A DNA stretch of 64,000 nucleotides from Novosphingobium sp. MD-1 (GCF_001014975.1 NZ_BBXA01000022.1:1-64000); one strand, 5' to 3'; shown: positions 35,643 to 44,395, counted from the first letter of the stretch. Notes: generated by a model from the letters alone, not told the origin. Numbers and translations are program-made.

Positions 35643-36605
35643 TTGAATAACAATCGTGGTAACAACCGCCGGCGGGGTCGCGGTAACAACCGTGCTCAGG
35701 GTGGCGGTCAGCAGCTCAACCGCATTGACAGTCGCGCCCGGGGCAACGCCCCCCAGCTGCTTGAGAAGTATCGCAAGCTGGCGCAGGACGCGCACCTTAA
35801 TGGCGACCGCGTTCAGGCCGAATACTATCTCCAGTTCGCCGATCACTACTTCCGTGTGATCGCCGACACCCGCGTCCGGCAGGAAGAACAGCGCCAGCGC
35901 GGCAACGGCGAACGCTGGCAGGAGCCGGAGGGCGACGACGATTCGCTCGACTTCAGCGTGGAAGGCGATTTCCCCGCGTTCGATCGCGCGCCTTCGCGCC
36001 GCGACGAGCAGCGCGAGTTCCGCGAACCGCGGGAACAGCGCGAGCCCCGTGACAGCCGGGAAGGCCGGGACAACCGCGAGAGCCGCGATAACCGGGACAG
36101 CCGGGACGGGCGCGACAATCGCGAACCGCGCCGCCGCTTTGAGCGCGAGACGGCGCAGCAGGACGAGGCCTCTTCCGCCGATGTGCAGCAGGCCGATCCG
36201 TTCCGCGTGGACGAGGGTGTTCGGGCCGATGAGGGCGAGCCGATGGCCGGCCCTTCCGACAACCCGTTCGTGCGCGATGCCCGCGCGGCGCGTGGCCTGC
36301 GCCCGCGTGGCGAACGCCGTGCCCAGCAGGAACAGCCCGCGGCGCAGCAGCCCGAGGAAGCGCCGGTGGCTGCCGAAGAACCGGCCGCCCGTCCGCGCGC
36401 CGAACGCCGTCCGCGCCGCGAACCGGCGGTGAAGAAGGCCGAGGCCGCGCCCACGTTCGACGCGGCGATCCTGCCGCCGGCGATCGGTGCGCGCAGCGAA
36501 CCCGAGCTGCCCATCGAGGCTCCAGCGGCCGAGGACGCCGCCCCTGCGCCGAAGCGCCGTGGCCGTCCGCGCAAGAATCCCGCGCCGGAAGTCTCCGAAG
36601 CCTGA
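35643..36605 (+). CDS. DUF4167 RNA/DNA-binding-type protein with AT-hook-like tail
   Basis: A 320-residue protein. Residues 1-75 are the DUF4167 domain: a basic Asn/Arg-rich start ('NNNRGNNRRRGRGNNRAQ') then 'ARGNAPQLLEKYRKLAQDA' and 'DRVQAEYYLQFADHYFRV'. Next comes a repetitive Arg/Asp/Asn/Glu stretch (about 120-175), an acidic middle, and a C-terminal 'KRRGRPRKNP', which fits the AT-hook core GRP flanked by basic residues. TTG at 35643 is taken as start because AAGGAA (35628-35633) is 9 bases ahead and the family begins 'MNNN'; GTG 35634 overlaps the Shine-Dalgarno. Function unknown; nucleic acid binding is likely from composition. Confidence 0.85.
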   Translation: MNNNRGNNRRRGRGNNRAQGGGQQLNRIDSRARGNAPQLLEKYRKLAQDAHLNGDRVQAEYYLQFADHYFRVIADTRVRQEEQRQRGNGERWQEPEGDDDSLDFSVEGDFPAFDRAPSRRDEQREFREPREQREPRDSREGRDNRESRDNRDSRDGRDNREPRRRFERETAQQDEASSADVQQADPFRVDEGVRADEGEPMAGPSDNPFVRDARAARGLRPRGERRAQQEQPAAQQPEEAPVAAEEPAARPRAERRPRREPAVKKAEAAPTFDAAILPPAIGARSEPELPIEAPAAEDAAPAPKRRGRPRKNPAPEVSEA

Positions 36606-36686
36606 TTACCGCAATCCCCGTGATCGGAATCCTACCGGCGGGGTGATTGCTTGCGGTCGCGCGTCGCGCTCGCCATAGCGGGCGCG

Positions 36687-38318
36687 ATGACGCGTCGCTC
36701 CCCGATTCATCGCCCCCTGCCGGAATGGCCGGGCATCTGGTCGCACAGTCCGGCAGGCGCAGTGCTTGGCGGCGCGATCGCCGCCACCGGTTTCCAGCCG
36801 CTGGCACTGTGGCCGCTGGCGCTGGCCGGGCTGGCCTGGCTGATGCACCTGCTCGCCGGCGCGCGCAGCGCGCGGCACGCGGCTCTGCTGGGCTGGGCCT
36901 TCGGCGTCGGCCATTTCACGCTCGGCAACAACTGGATCGCCACGGCGTTCACGTACCAGGCGGAAATGCCGGCGTGGCTGGGCTGGATCGCGGTTGTGCT
37001 GCTCGCGCTCTACCTCGCCGTGTTTCCCGCGCTGGGCGCGCTGGCCGCGTGGTGGCTGTCGCGACGCTGGTTGGGACGGGGCGGGCGGGCGGCGCTGGTT
37101 CCGGCTTTCGCCGCGTGCTGGATCGTCAGCGAGTGGCTGCGCGGCTGGGCCTTCACCGGCTTTGCGTGGAATCCGCTGGGCATGATCGCGCTGGGCGGGT
37201 TCACGCGGCCGGGCCTGGCCATGGCGGCGCCGTGGACCGGCACGTATGGGCTTTCCGCGCTGGTGATCCTGCTGGCCGCGCAGTGGCTGTTCGCGGGCCG
37301 TGCTGTCGCCGCAGGGCGCTGGGTAGCGGCGGGCCTGCACGCCGCGCTGCCGGTGGTGCTGTTCCTGCTGCCGCTGCACGGTGGGGCGGAACAGGGCACG
37401 CTGCCCTTCACGCTGGTCCAGCCCAACACGCGGCAGGAAGACCTTAACGATCCGCGCACGTTCGAGGACCAGTTCCGCGTGACCGCCGGCCTCTCGCTCG
37501 CGCCCGATCCGCGCCGGACGCGGCTGGTGCTGTGGCCGGAATCGGGCGTGCCGGACTATCTGCGGCCGGGCTATGCCCGCCGCTGGTACGAAGAGACGAC
37601 CTATGCCGCCGACCCCGCGCTGGCGCGCGCGCGGATCGGGCGCGTGATCGGCGCGCGCGGGTTGCTCCTGACCGGCGCGGCCGATCTGGTCTTCACGCGG
37701 GGCAAGGTGACCGGTGCCTACAACGTGGTGACCGCGCTCGATGGCGCGGGCGTGATCCGGGGCAGCTACGCCAAGGCGCATCTGGTGCCCTATGGCGAAT
37801 ACCTGCCGATGCGGGAGCTGCTGGAGCCGATCGGCCTGTCGCGGCTGGTGGCGGGCAGTGTCGATTTCCTGGCCGGCCCCGGCCCGCGCACGGTCGATTT
37901 CGGCCCGGTGGCGGATGGCGGATGGGGCAAGGCGGGCTTCCAGATCTGCTACGAGATCATCTTTTCCGGCCACGTGATCGATCGCGGCAACCGCCCCGAT
38001 TACCTGTTCAACCCCACCAACGACGGCTGGTTTGGACGCTGGGGGCCGCCGCAGCATCTGGCGCAGGCGCGGATGCGCGCGATCGAGGAAGGCATTCCGG
38101 TGCTGCGCGCCACTACCACCGGCATCAGCGCGGTAATCGATGCCGACGGGGCGGTGCGCCAGTTCCTGCCGTCGCACCATGCCGGGCGGCTCGACGGTTT
38201 TGTGCCGCCCGTCCACCCGCCCACTCTGTTCGCGCGGATGGGTAACCTGCTTCCGCTTTGCTGGGCCGGAGTTCTTCTTTGCATCGCGCTGGTTGCCAGC
38301 CGCCGCCGGTGGCGCTAG
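36687..38318 (+). CDS. lnt: Apolipoprotein N-acyltransferase
   Basis: A 543-residue inner-membrane enzyme adding the third acyl chain to lipoproteins. The N-terminal 230 residues have six or more helices; the nitrilase-type periplasmic domain has the catalytic triad Glu285 ('LWPESGVPDY'), Lys363 ('YAKAHLVPYGEYLP') and Cys421 ('FQICYEIIFSG'). ATG 36687 is preferred; TTG 36651 would add 12 residues. The lnt-metK order is typical of alphaproteobacteria. Confidence 0.96.
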   Translation: MTRRSPIHRPLPEWPGIWSHSPAGAVLGGAIAATGFQPLALWPLALAGLAWLMHLLAGARSARHAALLGWAFGVGHFTLGNNWIATAFTYQAEMPAWLGWIAVVLLALYLAVFPALGALAAWWLSRRWLGRGGRAALVPAFAACWIVSEWLRGWAFTGFAWNPLGMIALGGFTRPGLAMAAPWTGTYGLSALVILLAAQWLFAGRAVAAGRWVAAGLHAALPVVLFLLPLHGGAEQGTLPFTLVQPNTRQEDLNDPRTFEDQFRVTAGLSLAPDPRRTRLVLWPESGVPDYLRPGYARRWYEETTYAADPALARARIGRVIGARGLLLTGAADLVFTRGKVTGAYNVVTALDGAGVIRGSYAKAHLVPYGEYLPMRELLEPIGLSRLVAGSVDFLAGPGPRTVDFGPVADGGWGKAGFQICYEIIFSGHVIDRGNRPDYLFNPTNDGWFGRWGPPQHLAQARMRAIEEGIPVLRATTTGISAVIDADGAVRQFLPSHHAGRLDGFVPPVHPPTLFARMGNLLPLCWAGVLLCIALVASRRRWR

Positions 38319-38328
38319 ACGCACACAC

Positions 38329-38344
38329 ATAAAGAAACCTTTAT
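38329..38344 (+). promoter_or_regulatory. Small AT-rich hairpin in the short metK leader
   Basis: ATAAAG (38329-38334) and CTTTAT (38339-38344) are perfect complements with a 4-base loop, 13 bases before the metK ATG and just upstream of its Shine-Dalgarno (CGGA). All other sequence in the 39-base lnt-metK gap is unstructured. Leader control of metK is common, but this does not match a SAM riboswitch class I can recall and is too short for most. Confidence 0.35.
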
Positions 38345-38357
38345 ATCGGATGGTGCA

Positions 38358-39563
38358 ATGCGCGGCGATTACCTGTTTACTTCCGAAAGCGTCTCCGAAG
38401 GCCATCCCGACAAGGTGTCGGACCAGATCAGCGACGCCATCGTCGACCTGTTCCTGTCCAAGGACCCGGAAGCGCGCATCGCCTGCGAAACGCTGACCAC
38501 CACACAGCTGGTCGTGCTGGCCGGCGAGATCCGCTGCAAGGGCGTCTATGAAAACGGCGCCTGGGCGCCGGGCGCGCAGGCGGAGATCGAGAAGACCGTG
38601 CGCGATACGGTAAAGCGGATCGGTTATGAGCAGGACGGCTTCCACTGGGAAAAGTTCGAGTTCATCAACCGCCTGCACGGCCAGTCGGCCCACATCGCGC
38701 AGGGCGTGGACGCCGCTGACAACAAGGACGAAGGCGCCGGCGACCAGGGCATCATGTTCGGCTATGCCACCGACGAGACGCCCGACCTGATGCCGGCGAC
38801 GCTCTATTACAGCCACAAGATCCTGGAACGCATGGCCGCCGACCGCCATTCGGGCGCGGCGCCGTTCCTCGAACCTGACGCCAAGAGCCAGGTCACGCTG
38901 CGCTACGAAGGCTCGCTGCCGGTCGCCGCGACGGCGGTCGTCGTCTCGACCCAGCACGCGCCGGGCTATGACGAGGGCGACAAGGAAGCCGAACTGCACG
39001 CCTATGTGAAGCGGGTGATCGCCGAGGTGATCCCGCCGGTGCTGCTGCGCGAGACGGTGTACTACATCAACCCGACCGGCTCGTTCGAGATCGGTGGCCC
39101 CGATGGCGACGCCGGCCTGACCGGGCGCAAGATCATCGTCGATACCTATGGCGGCGCCAGCCCGCACGGCGGCGGCGCGTTCTCGGGCAAGGACCCGACC
39201 AAGGTCGACCGTTCGGCGGCCTACATCACTCGCTACCTTGCCAAGAACGTGGTCGCGGCGGGCCTTGCCACGCGCTGCACGATCCAGATCGCCTATGCCA
39301 TCGGCGTGTCCGAACCGCTCTCGCTCTATGTCGACACGCACGACACGGGCACCGTGGGCGACGACCGGATCGAACAGGCGATCAAGGGCATCGCCAAGCT
39401 GGGCGGTCTGACTCCGCGCGCGATCCGCACGCATCTGGGTCTCAACAAGCCGATCTATCAGCCCACCGCCGCCTATGGCCACTTCGGGCGCAAGGCCGAG
39501 GGCGATTTCTTCCCGTGGGAACGGCTCGATCTGGTGGACGACCTGAAGGCCGCCTTCGCCTGA
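38358..39563 (+). CDS. metK: S-adenosylmethionine synthetase
   Basis: A 401-residue enzyme making SAM from methionine and ATP. Signature segments: '[24 protein letters not shown]' (ATP/Mg site), '[21 protein letters not shown]', and the P-loop-like '[19 protein letters not shown]'. Length and start are standard. It follows lnt by 39 bases and ends before a strong terminator at 39592. Confidence 0.98.
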   Translation: MRGDYLFTSESVSEGHPDKVSDQISDAIVDLFLSKDPEARIACETLTTTQLVVLAGEIRCKGVYENGAWAPGAQAEIEKTVRDTVKRIGYEQDGFHWEKFEFINRLHGQSAHIAQGVDAADNKDEGAGDQGIMFGYATDETPDLMPATLYYSHKILERMAADRHSGAAPFLEPDAKSQVTLRYEGSLPVAATAVVVSTQHAPGYDEGDKEAELHAYVKRVIAEVIPPVLLRETVYYINPTGSFEIGGPDGDAGLTGRKIIVDTYGGASPHGGGAFSGKDPTKVDRSAAYITRYLAKNVVAAGLATRCTIQIAYAIGVSEPLSLYVDTHDTGTVGDDRIEQAIKGIAKLGGLTPRAIRTHLGLNKPIYQPTAAYGHFGRKAEGDFFPWERLDLVDDLKAAFA

Positions 39564-39591
39564 GCGGATAACGCCACAGCACGGATAGCGG

Positions 39592-39631
39592 ACGGCCCGC
39601 TCCCTTTCCGGGGGCGGGCCGTTCCCTTTTT
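39592..39631 (+). terminator. Rho-independent terminator after metK
   Basis: ACGGCCCGC (39592-39600) pairs perfectly with GCGGGCCGT (39614-39622), further closed by CCC/GGG inside, and is followed by CCCTTTTT ending at 39631. It starts 29 bases after the metK stop, in plus orientation. Confidence 0.9.
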
Positions 39632-39714
39632 CCGGCGCGGCGTGATGGGTTGCAATTGCGCTGTCCTACACGGGCCGTCCTGCGCCATGAGCCTGGCTTT
39701 TGGCGGAACGAGCC

Positions 39715-40293
39715 ATGCGCGACCTGACCCCCCGGATTGTCCTTGAACTGATCGCCCACGAAGGCGTGGCGCGCGAAGCCTATCGCGACAGCGTGGGCGT
39801 GTGGACCTGGAGCGTGGGGATCACCCAGGCTTCGGGGCACGCGGTCTTTCCGCGCTATAAGGACAATCCGCAGCCGCTGGAGCGCTGCCTGGCGGTGTTG
39901 CTGTGGTTGCTGCGGACGAAATACCTGCCGGCGGTGCTGGCGGCGTTCGGCGCGCTGGAGCTGACCGAGCCGCAGCTGGGCGCCGCGCTTTCGTTCCACT
40001 GGAACACCGGGGCGATCGCGCGGGCTGGCTGGGTCCGCCGCTTCGTGGCCGGCGATGCGCCGGGCGCCCGCGCCGCCATGCTGGACTGGGCGCGCCCGGC
40101 CGCGCTGCTGCCGCGCCGCCAGCGGGAAGAGGCGCTGTTCTTCGACGGCGTGTGGACCGCCGACGGCACCGCGCTGGTCTATGACGTGGCCAAGCCCGCC
40201 TACCGCCCGGCCGGGGCGAAACGCATCGCGATCACGCCGGTGATCGCGCGGCTGTTCGCCGGGGAGCCGGGCCAAGCGTCCCCCCCGGCGTGA
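39715..40293 (+). CDS. GH24 lysozyme / phage-endolysin-type muramidase
   Basis: A 192-residue T4-lysozyme-family protein. The catalytic triad spacing E-x8-D-x5-T is exact: Glu16, Asp25 and Thr31 in 'AHEGVAREAYRDSVGVWTWSVG'. The later 'EPQLGAALSFHWNTGAI' segment is also family-typical. No signal peptide is visible, as in phage endolysins that need a holin. There are no other phage genes around it; it is an isolated cellular or relic gene. ATG 39715 chosen; TTG 39700 would add five residues. It converges on the acyl-CoA dehydrogenase. Confidence 0.85.
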   Translation: MRDLTPRIVLELIAHEGVAREAYRDSVGVWTWSVGITQASGHAVFPRYKDNPQPLERCLAVLLWLLRTKYLPAVLAAFGALELTEPQLGAALSFHWNTGAIARAGWVRRFVAGDAPGARAAMLDWARPAALLPRRQREEALFFDGVWTADGTALVYDVAKPAYRPAGAKRIAITPVIARLFAGEPGQASPPA

Positions 40294-40303
40294 CGGAGGG
40301 GCC

Positions 40304-41590
40304 TCAGCCGAACTGGCTCTTGCGCGGCCCCATGTAGCCAAACAGGTAGCCCCCCACCTTGCGCATCTGGATTTCCTCGGCCCCTTCGGTGATGCGATAG
40401 CGGCGGTGGTGGCGGAAGATGTGCTCGAACGGCTTGTGCCGCGAATAGCCGATGCCGCCATGGACCTGCATCGCGCGGTCCGCCGCTTCGCAGACCAGCC
40501 GGTTCGCCCAGTAGTTGCACATCGAGACCTTGTCGGACAGCTCGCGCTCGATCTGGCGGTGCTCCATCCGGTCCATCTGCCACGCGGTCTTGCGGATCAG
40601 CAGGCGCAGCATCTCGCACTGGGTGGCAAGCTCCACCAGCGGGAACTGGATGGCCTGGTTGCGGGCGAGATCCTCGCCGAACGGCTTGCGTTCGCGCGCG
40701 TAGCGGACCGCTTCCTCGACGCAGAACGTGGCCGCACCCAATGAGGAGGCGGCCTGGCGGATACGGTTCTGGTGGACGAAGCTCTGCGCGATGGCGAGGC
40801 CGCCGTCGACCGGCCCGAGCACCGCGCTATCGGGCACCCAGACGTTGGTGAACGACACGCGCGGGTGATCCGTGGGCATGTTGAAGGTCCACAGGTATTC
40901 CTCGATCACCAGCCCGTCGGCGGGGTTGGGTACGAGGAAGCAGGTGATGCCCTTGGCTTCCCCGTCCTGCCCGCTGGTGCGCGCGAACGTGGCGCAATGC
41001 GTGGCGACGTGCATCCCGGTGGTCCACATCTTCTCGCCATCGATGCGCCAGCCGGGCACGCCATCGCGCGTTTCGCGCACCGCGCGGGTTTCCATGTGGG
41101 TCGCGTCGGAACCGTGCTCCGGCTCGGTCAGGCCGAAGGCCACCCGGCGGCGGCGTTCGAACCCGCCGAAGATGAATTCCTGCTGCTGTTCGGGCGTGCC
41201 GAAGTGTTCGAACATGGCGACGAACGGGAAATTGCCGACGATCGAGTGCTCGTTCTGGAGATCGTTGTGCAGGCCCAGCCCCTTGGCAGCAAAGTGTTCG
41301 CGGATCACCGCCATCCACAGGTTGGAGCCGTCCTTGCCGCCGTACTTCTTCGGTGCGGAAAAGCGCCAGTGGCCGGCGGCGTCGGCGCGGCGGGTGGCCT
41401 CGGTCAGCAGTTCCTCCCATTCGTGGCGGGGCAAGCCGCCGTTCTCGAAATCGGTGCGCGCCCATTCGCGGCGATGGTCGAAGAAGCGGATATTGTCGTC
41501 CGCCTGCTCCAGCGGCGTGATCTCGGCCGTGATGAAGGCGTCGAGTTCGGCGAGGTAGGCGACCAGATCGGCCGGGAGATCGAAATCCAT
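40304..41590 (-). CDS. Acyl-CoA dehydrogenase family protein
   Basis: A 428-residue flavoenzyme. Family marks: 'FGLTEPEHGSDATHMETRAV' (FAD/substrate), 'WRIDGEKMWTTGMHVATHC', 'ASSLGAATFCVEEAVRYARERKPFGEDLARNQAIQFPL', and the C-terminal 'MQVHGGIGYSRHKPFEHIFRHHRRYRITEGAEEIQ'. The closest relatives are the ACAD10/ACAD11-type enzymes that pair with a phosphotransferase domain, fitting the gene next to it. ATG 41590 overlaps the stop of that gene (TGATG) and has GGAG 8 bases ahead. Substrate unknown, possibly 4-hydroxy acids after phosphorylation. Confidence 0.93.
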   Translation of the reverse strand: MDFDLPADLVAYLAELDAFITAEITPLEQADDNIRFFDHRREWARTDFENGGLPRHEWEELLTEATRRADAAGHWRFSAPKKYGGKDGSNLWMAVIREHFAAKGLGLHNDLQNEHSIVGNFPFVAMFEHFGTPEQQQEFIFGGFERRRRVAFGLTEPEHGSDATHMETRAVRETRDGVPGWRIDGEKMWTTGMHVATHCATFARTSGQDGEAKGITCFLVPNPADGLVIEEYLWTFNMPTDHPRVSFTNVWVPDSAVLGPVDGGLAIAQSFVHQNRIRQAASSLGAATFCVEEAVRYARERKPFGEDLARNQAIQFPLVELATQCEMLRLLIRKTAWQMDRMEHRQIERELSDKVSMCNYWANRLVCEAADRAMQVHGGIGYSRHKPFEHIFRHHRRYRITEGAEEIQMRKVGGYLFGYMGPRKSQFG

Positions 41591-42972
41591 CAGCATTGCT
41601 CCCATTGCGCGCGGGCCGGGGCCAGCGCCGGATATTTCGGCATGTCGGCGGCGAGCCGGTCGAGCGCGGCGCGGCGCAGGCGCGCGAGCAGCCCCGGCGT
41701 GGCGAGCGTTGCGCGTCCGGCCAGCACATCGTCGGCCAGCGCGCGGTCCGCCGGATCGGGGCGACCGGCCAGTTCGCGCTGGACGATGCCCAGCGCGTTG
41801 CGCGCGACGGCCAGATCGAACCGGTCGCGCCCGTCCAGCCTGGGCTTGACTGCTTCGCCCAGCCATTCGGAAATCGCGGTGAGGATTTCGGCCGCGCTCG
41901 CCTCGCCAGCGGAACCGGCGGCGGGCGGAGGGGGAGGTGGCAGCGCGCGCGCACGTTCGGCTTCGGGCGCGCCTTCTTCGAGCAGCAGCAGCAAGTCGAG
42001 CTCCTGCTCGCTGGTGCGGCGTGATATGACGACGCGCTCCAGCGAACGGTCGGTGCGCGCGCGCCAGGATTGCGCCATCGCCATGCAGCCGAGCGCCCAC
42101 CACACGGTGCGATAGACCAGCCAGAAGCGGAAGCGCACGGGATCGACGCTTTCCCCACCGGCGGCGCGGTAGGCGGCGAAATAGTGCTCCAGCGCGGCCA
42201 GGCCGAAGGCGGGTCGGTCGAGCCGGCCGAAGCGCCACACCGTCATGCAGCCATAGGCAAGGTCCTCGTGGCTGTCGCCCAGATGCGCCAGCTCCCAGTC
42301 CAGCACCCCGGAGAGGTGGCCCTGATCGACCAGGATATTGCCCAGCCGCAGATCGCCGTGGACCACGCGCGGCGGGCATGGCGGCGGAAGGTTGGCGCGC
42401 AGCCAGGCGAGGCCGAGCGCGATCACCGGGCGGTCACCGCCGGCCTGTTCGAACTGCGCGGCCAGCCCGTCCACGCCTTCGGCGGGATCGAGCCGGGGCA
42501 GAAAGCCGAGCGGCGCGGTATCGAGCCGGTGAATCGCGGCCAGCGCACCCGCGATTTCGTCTATCAACCCGTCCGCCGCCTGGGCGAGAATGTCCGGCGG
42601 GCTGGCGGTGCCGGGCAGGCAGCGCATGATGAAGCCGATGCCGAAACCGTCTTCCGGTGTCAGCTCGGCGACGATTTCCGGCGCGGGCACACCGCCGGCA
42701 TGGGCATGGCGGACCAGCGCGGCCTCTCCGTCCATGTGAAGCGCGCGCGTGGCGAGCCATTCCGCCGAAGGCGCGCGGCGCAGCACGAATCGTCCTTCGC
42801 CCTGCGGCCCCGCGCAGCCGAACAGCCAGCTTTCCATATTGGCGCCGCCCGACAGGCGTTGCGGTGAAACGATCGTGCCGGCCAGCCCCGCCCGCGCCAT
42901 GACGGCCCCGAGCCGCGCGACGAAATCGGCCGCGGCGCTTCCGGCTTCATCGTCGGAATCCGTGCCTGCCAT
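41590..42972 (-). CDS. Phosphotransferase of the APH/choline-kinase fold (ACAD10/11-type partner)
   Basis: A 460-residue kinase-like protein. Brenner's motif is 'VVHGDLRLGNILVD' (H-G-D-x-R-x-G-N) and the metal site 'GVLDWELAHLGD'. The nucleotide loop region is near the N-terminus ('LSGGANMESWLF'). The C-terminal 140 residues form a separate helical domain ('WLGEAVKPRLDGRDRFDLAVARNALGIVQREL') of unknown role. In animals and many bacteria such kinases phosphorylate 4-hydroxyacyl-CoA for the adjacent dehydrogenase; this role is inferred from the overlap with the acyl-CoA dehydrogenase gene. A perfect 16-base palindrome lies 45 bases upstream. Confidence 0.88.
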   Translation of the reverse strand: MAGTDSDDEAGSAAADFVARLGAVMARAGLAGTIVSPQRLSGGANMESWLFGCAGPQGEGRFVLRRAPSAEWLATRALHMDGEAALVRHAHAGGVPAPEIVAELTPEDGFGIGFIMRCLPGTASPPDILAQAADGLIDEIAGALAAIHRLDTAPLGFLPRLDPAEGVDGLAAQFEQAGGDRPVIALGLAWLRANLPPPCPPRVVHGDLRLGNILVDQGHLSGVLDWELAHLGDSHEDLAYGCMTVWRFGRLDRPAFGLAALEHYFAAYRAAGGESVDPVRFRFWLVYRTVWWALGCMAMAQSWRARTDRSLERVVISRRTSEQELDLLLLLEEGAPEAERARALPPPPPPAAGSAGEASAAEILTAISEWLGEAVKPRLDGRDRFDLAVARNALGIVQRELAGRPDPADRALADDVLAGRATLATPGLLARLRRAALDRLAADMPKYPALAPARAQWEQC

Positions 42973-43016
42973 TCGCCCTCTCCATCGTCCGGTTCGTGCC
43001 GGACGGGAGCATTATC

Positions 43017-43032
43017 TTAATCGATCGATTAA
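43017..43032 (-). promoter_or_regulatory. Perfect 16-base palindrome, possible operator
   Basis: TTAATCGATCGATTAA reads the same on both strands. It lies 45 bases before the start of the phosphotransferase-dehydrogenase operon and about 170 before the divergent beta-lactamase-like gene. Its form suits a TetR-family repressor site. The regulator is not in the window. Confidence 0.55.
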
Positions 43033-43201
43033 AGTCCAGCGGGAACCGCCGATTGCCGACTGTCGCCGTTTTGCCGCGCCAAACGCCGACCAGCCGGGCG
43101 AGAGAGGCGACGGACCGTTTTGAAACGATCTTCGCCTAACATTTGCAATAAGTTAGATTCCAGTAACGATGGGTAAATCGGGTCGGGGTCATAACGGTCA
43201 C

Positions 43202-44167
43202 ATGAAGAGTCGCTTCACCAAGCTTCTGGCCGCCGCTGCGCTTGCCTTGCCGGCGCTGGGCGCCACGCCGGCGGTCCAGTCACGTCCGCCCGTCACGCTG
43301 CAGGATCAGCGTGACATCATCATCCAGCAGCAGATCGCCGCGATCGCCTCGCAAAGCCGGGGCCGGATCGGCGTGGCCGCGATGGACCTCGATGGTGGCG
43401 GGCAGATATTCCTCAATGGCGACATGCCGTTCCCCATGGCCAGCACCGCCAAGATCGCGGTGGCGGCCACGTTCCTCGAAGGCGTGGAGCAGGGGCGTTT
43501 CCGCCTCGATCAGCGTTTCCCGATGATGCTGTCGGTGGCCGAACGCGCCGGCGCGCGCAGCCCCATCGCTCCGGTGCGCGCCGGGCCGGTGATGACCGCG
43601 CAGGAACTCATGGAACTCATGATTACGCGCAGCAACAACCAGGCGACCGACGGGATCATCGCCGCGATCGGCGGCATCGCCCCGGTCAACCAGTGGTTGA
43701 CGCGCAAGGGGATCGTCGGCCAGCGGCTCGACCACACGATGGCGACGCTGGTGCGCGACGATGGCAAGGTCAACCCGGCGACGGTGATCGATACCCGCAC
43801 CAGCAGCACACCGCGCGCCATGCTGGCGCTGCTGGCCGCGATCGACCGCGGCGGTGCGCTCAATCCCGAAAGCCGCGCGGTTCTGCTCGATACGATGACG
43901 CGCACCAGCACCGGCCGCAACCGCATTCGCGCTGGCCTCCCCGAAGGGACGCTGGTGGCGCACAAGACCGGCACGCTGGCCGGCGTGACCGACGACGTCG
44001 GCATCGTGCGGCTGCCCGATGGGCGCCACCTTGCCATGGTGGTGTTCGTGGCGGGGCCGGAAGGCCACGGGCCGCACTCGGCGTTGATCGCGCAGGTCGC
44101 GCGCGTTCTGTACGATGGCTATAGCCAGCCGCTGGGCCGTTCGCTGCAGGAAGTCGCGCGCCGCTGA
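43202..44167 (+). CDS. Class A beta-lactamase-like serine hydrolase, secreted
   Basis: A 321-residue protein with a signal peptide (1-25, ending near 'ALGATPA'). The class A motif set is present: S-x-x-K as Ser81-Thr-Ala-Lys84, S-x-N as Ser144-Asn-Asn146, and K-T-G at 255-257. The omega-loop Glu166 equivalent is not obvious, so lactamase activity is uncertain; D,D-peptidase-like activity is the alternative. ATG 43202 was chosen for the signal peptide; an ATG at 43169 would place 11 polar residues in front. A strong terminator follows. Confidence 0.85.
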   Translation: MKSRFTKLLAAAALALPALGATPAVQSRPPVTLQDQRDIIIQQQIAAIASQSRGRIGVAAMDLDGGGQIFLNGDMPFPMASTAKIAVAATFLEGVEQGRFRLDQRFPMMLSVAERAGARSPIAPVRAGPVMTAQELMELMITRSNNQATDGIIAAIGGIAPVNQWLTRKGIVGQRLDHTMATLVRDDGKVNPATVIDTRTSSTPRAMLALLAAIDRGGALNPESRAVLLDTMTRTSTGRNRIRAGLPEGTLVAHKTGTLAGVTDDVGIVRLPDGRHLAMVVFVAGPEGHGPHSALIAQVARVLYDGYSQPLGRSLQEVARR

Positions 44168-44190
44168 GGCATCGCACCGCGAAACAAGGG

Positions 44191-44217
44191 AGGCGTCGCG
44201 CAAGCGGCGCCTTTTTT
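44191..44217 (+). terminator. Rho-independent terminator of the beta-lactamase-like gene
   Basis: GGCGTCGC (44192-44199) pairs with GCGGCGCC (44204-44211), eight pairs including one G-U, with a GCAA tetraloop, followed by six T (44212-44217). It is 24 bases past the stop. Confidence 0.92.
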
Positions 44218-44251
44218 GTTGGCGGTCATGGCGTTTGCTGCCCACCCCCAA

Positions 44252-44273
44252 CCCCTCCCGCGAGCGGGAGGGG
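44252..44273. repeat. Dispersed palindromic repeat, copy 2
   Basis: Arms CCCCTCCCGC (44252-44261) and GCGGGAGGGG (44264-44273) around GA, preceded by GCCCACCCC at 44240-44248, the same flank as the copy in sufS. Intergenic, in the 294-base gap between the beta-lactamase-like gene and the small lipoprotein. Confidence 0.85.
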
Positions 44274-44287
44274 AGAATAAGGGGCAG

Positions 44288-44309
44288 CCCCTCCCGCATG
44301 CGGGAGGGG
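44288..44309. repeat. Dispersed palindromic repeat, copy 3
   Basis: Same arms CCCCTCCCGC (44288-44297) and GCGGGAGGGG (44300-44309) around AT. Downstream, 'GCAGCGGGGTGGG' near 44346-44358 is complementary in kind to the left flank of copy 2, so copies 2 and 3 with their flanks (about 44240-44358) may be one paired unit. Confidence 0.85.
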
Positions 44310-44395
44310 GAGCGAGACTTGCGCTGCCGCAGGCGGCGTTAGTCGCAGCGGGGTGGGTTGTTCATGCTCCGCGTCCGCGCGCGATTCAGATCGCC

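Noticed and set aside
38319..38357. SAM riboswitch upstream of metK
   Set aside because: The gap is only 39 bases and lacks the motifs of SAM-I, SAM-II or SAM/SAH classes I can recall; only a 6-base hairpin is visible.
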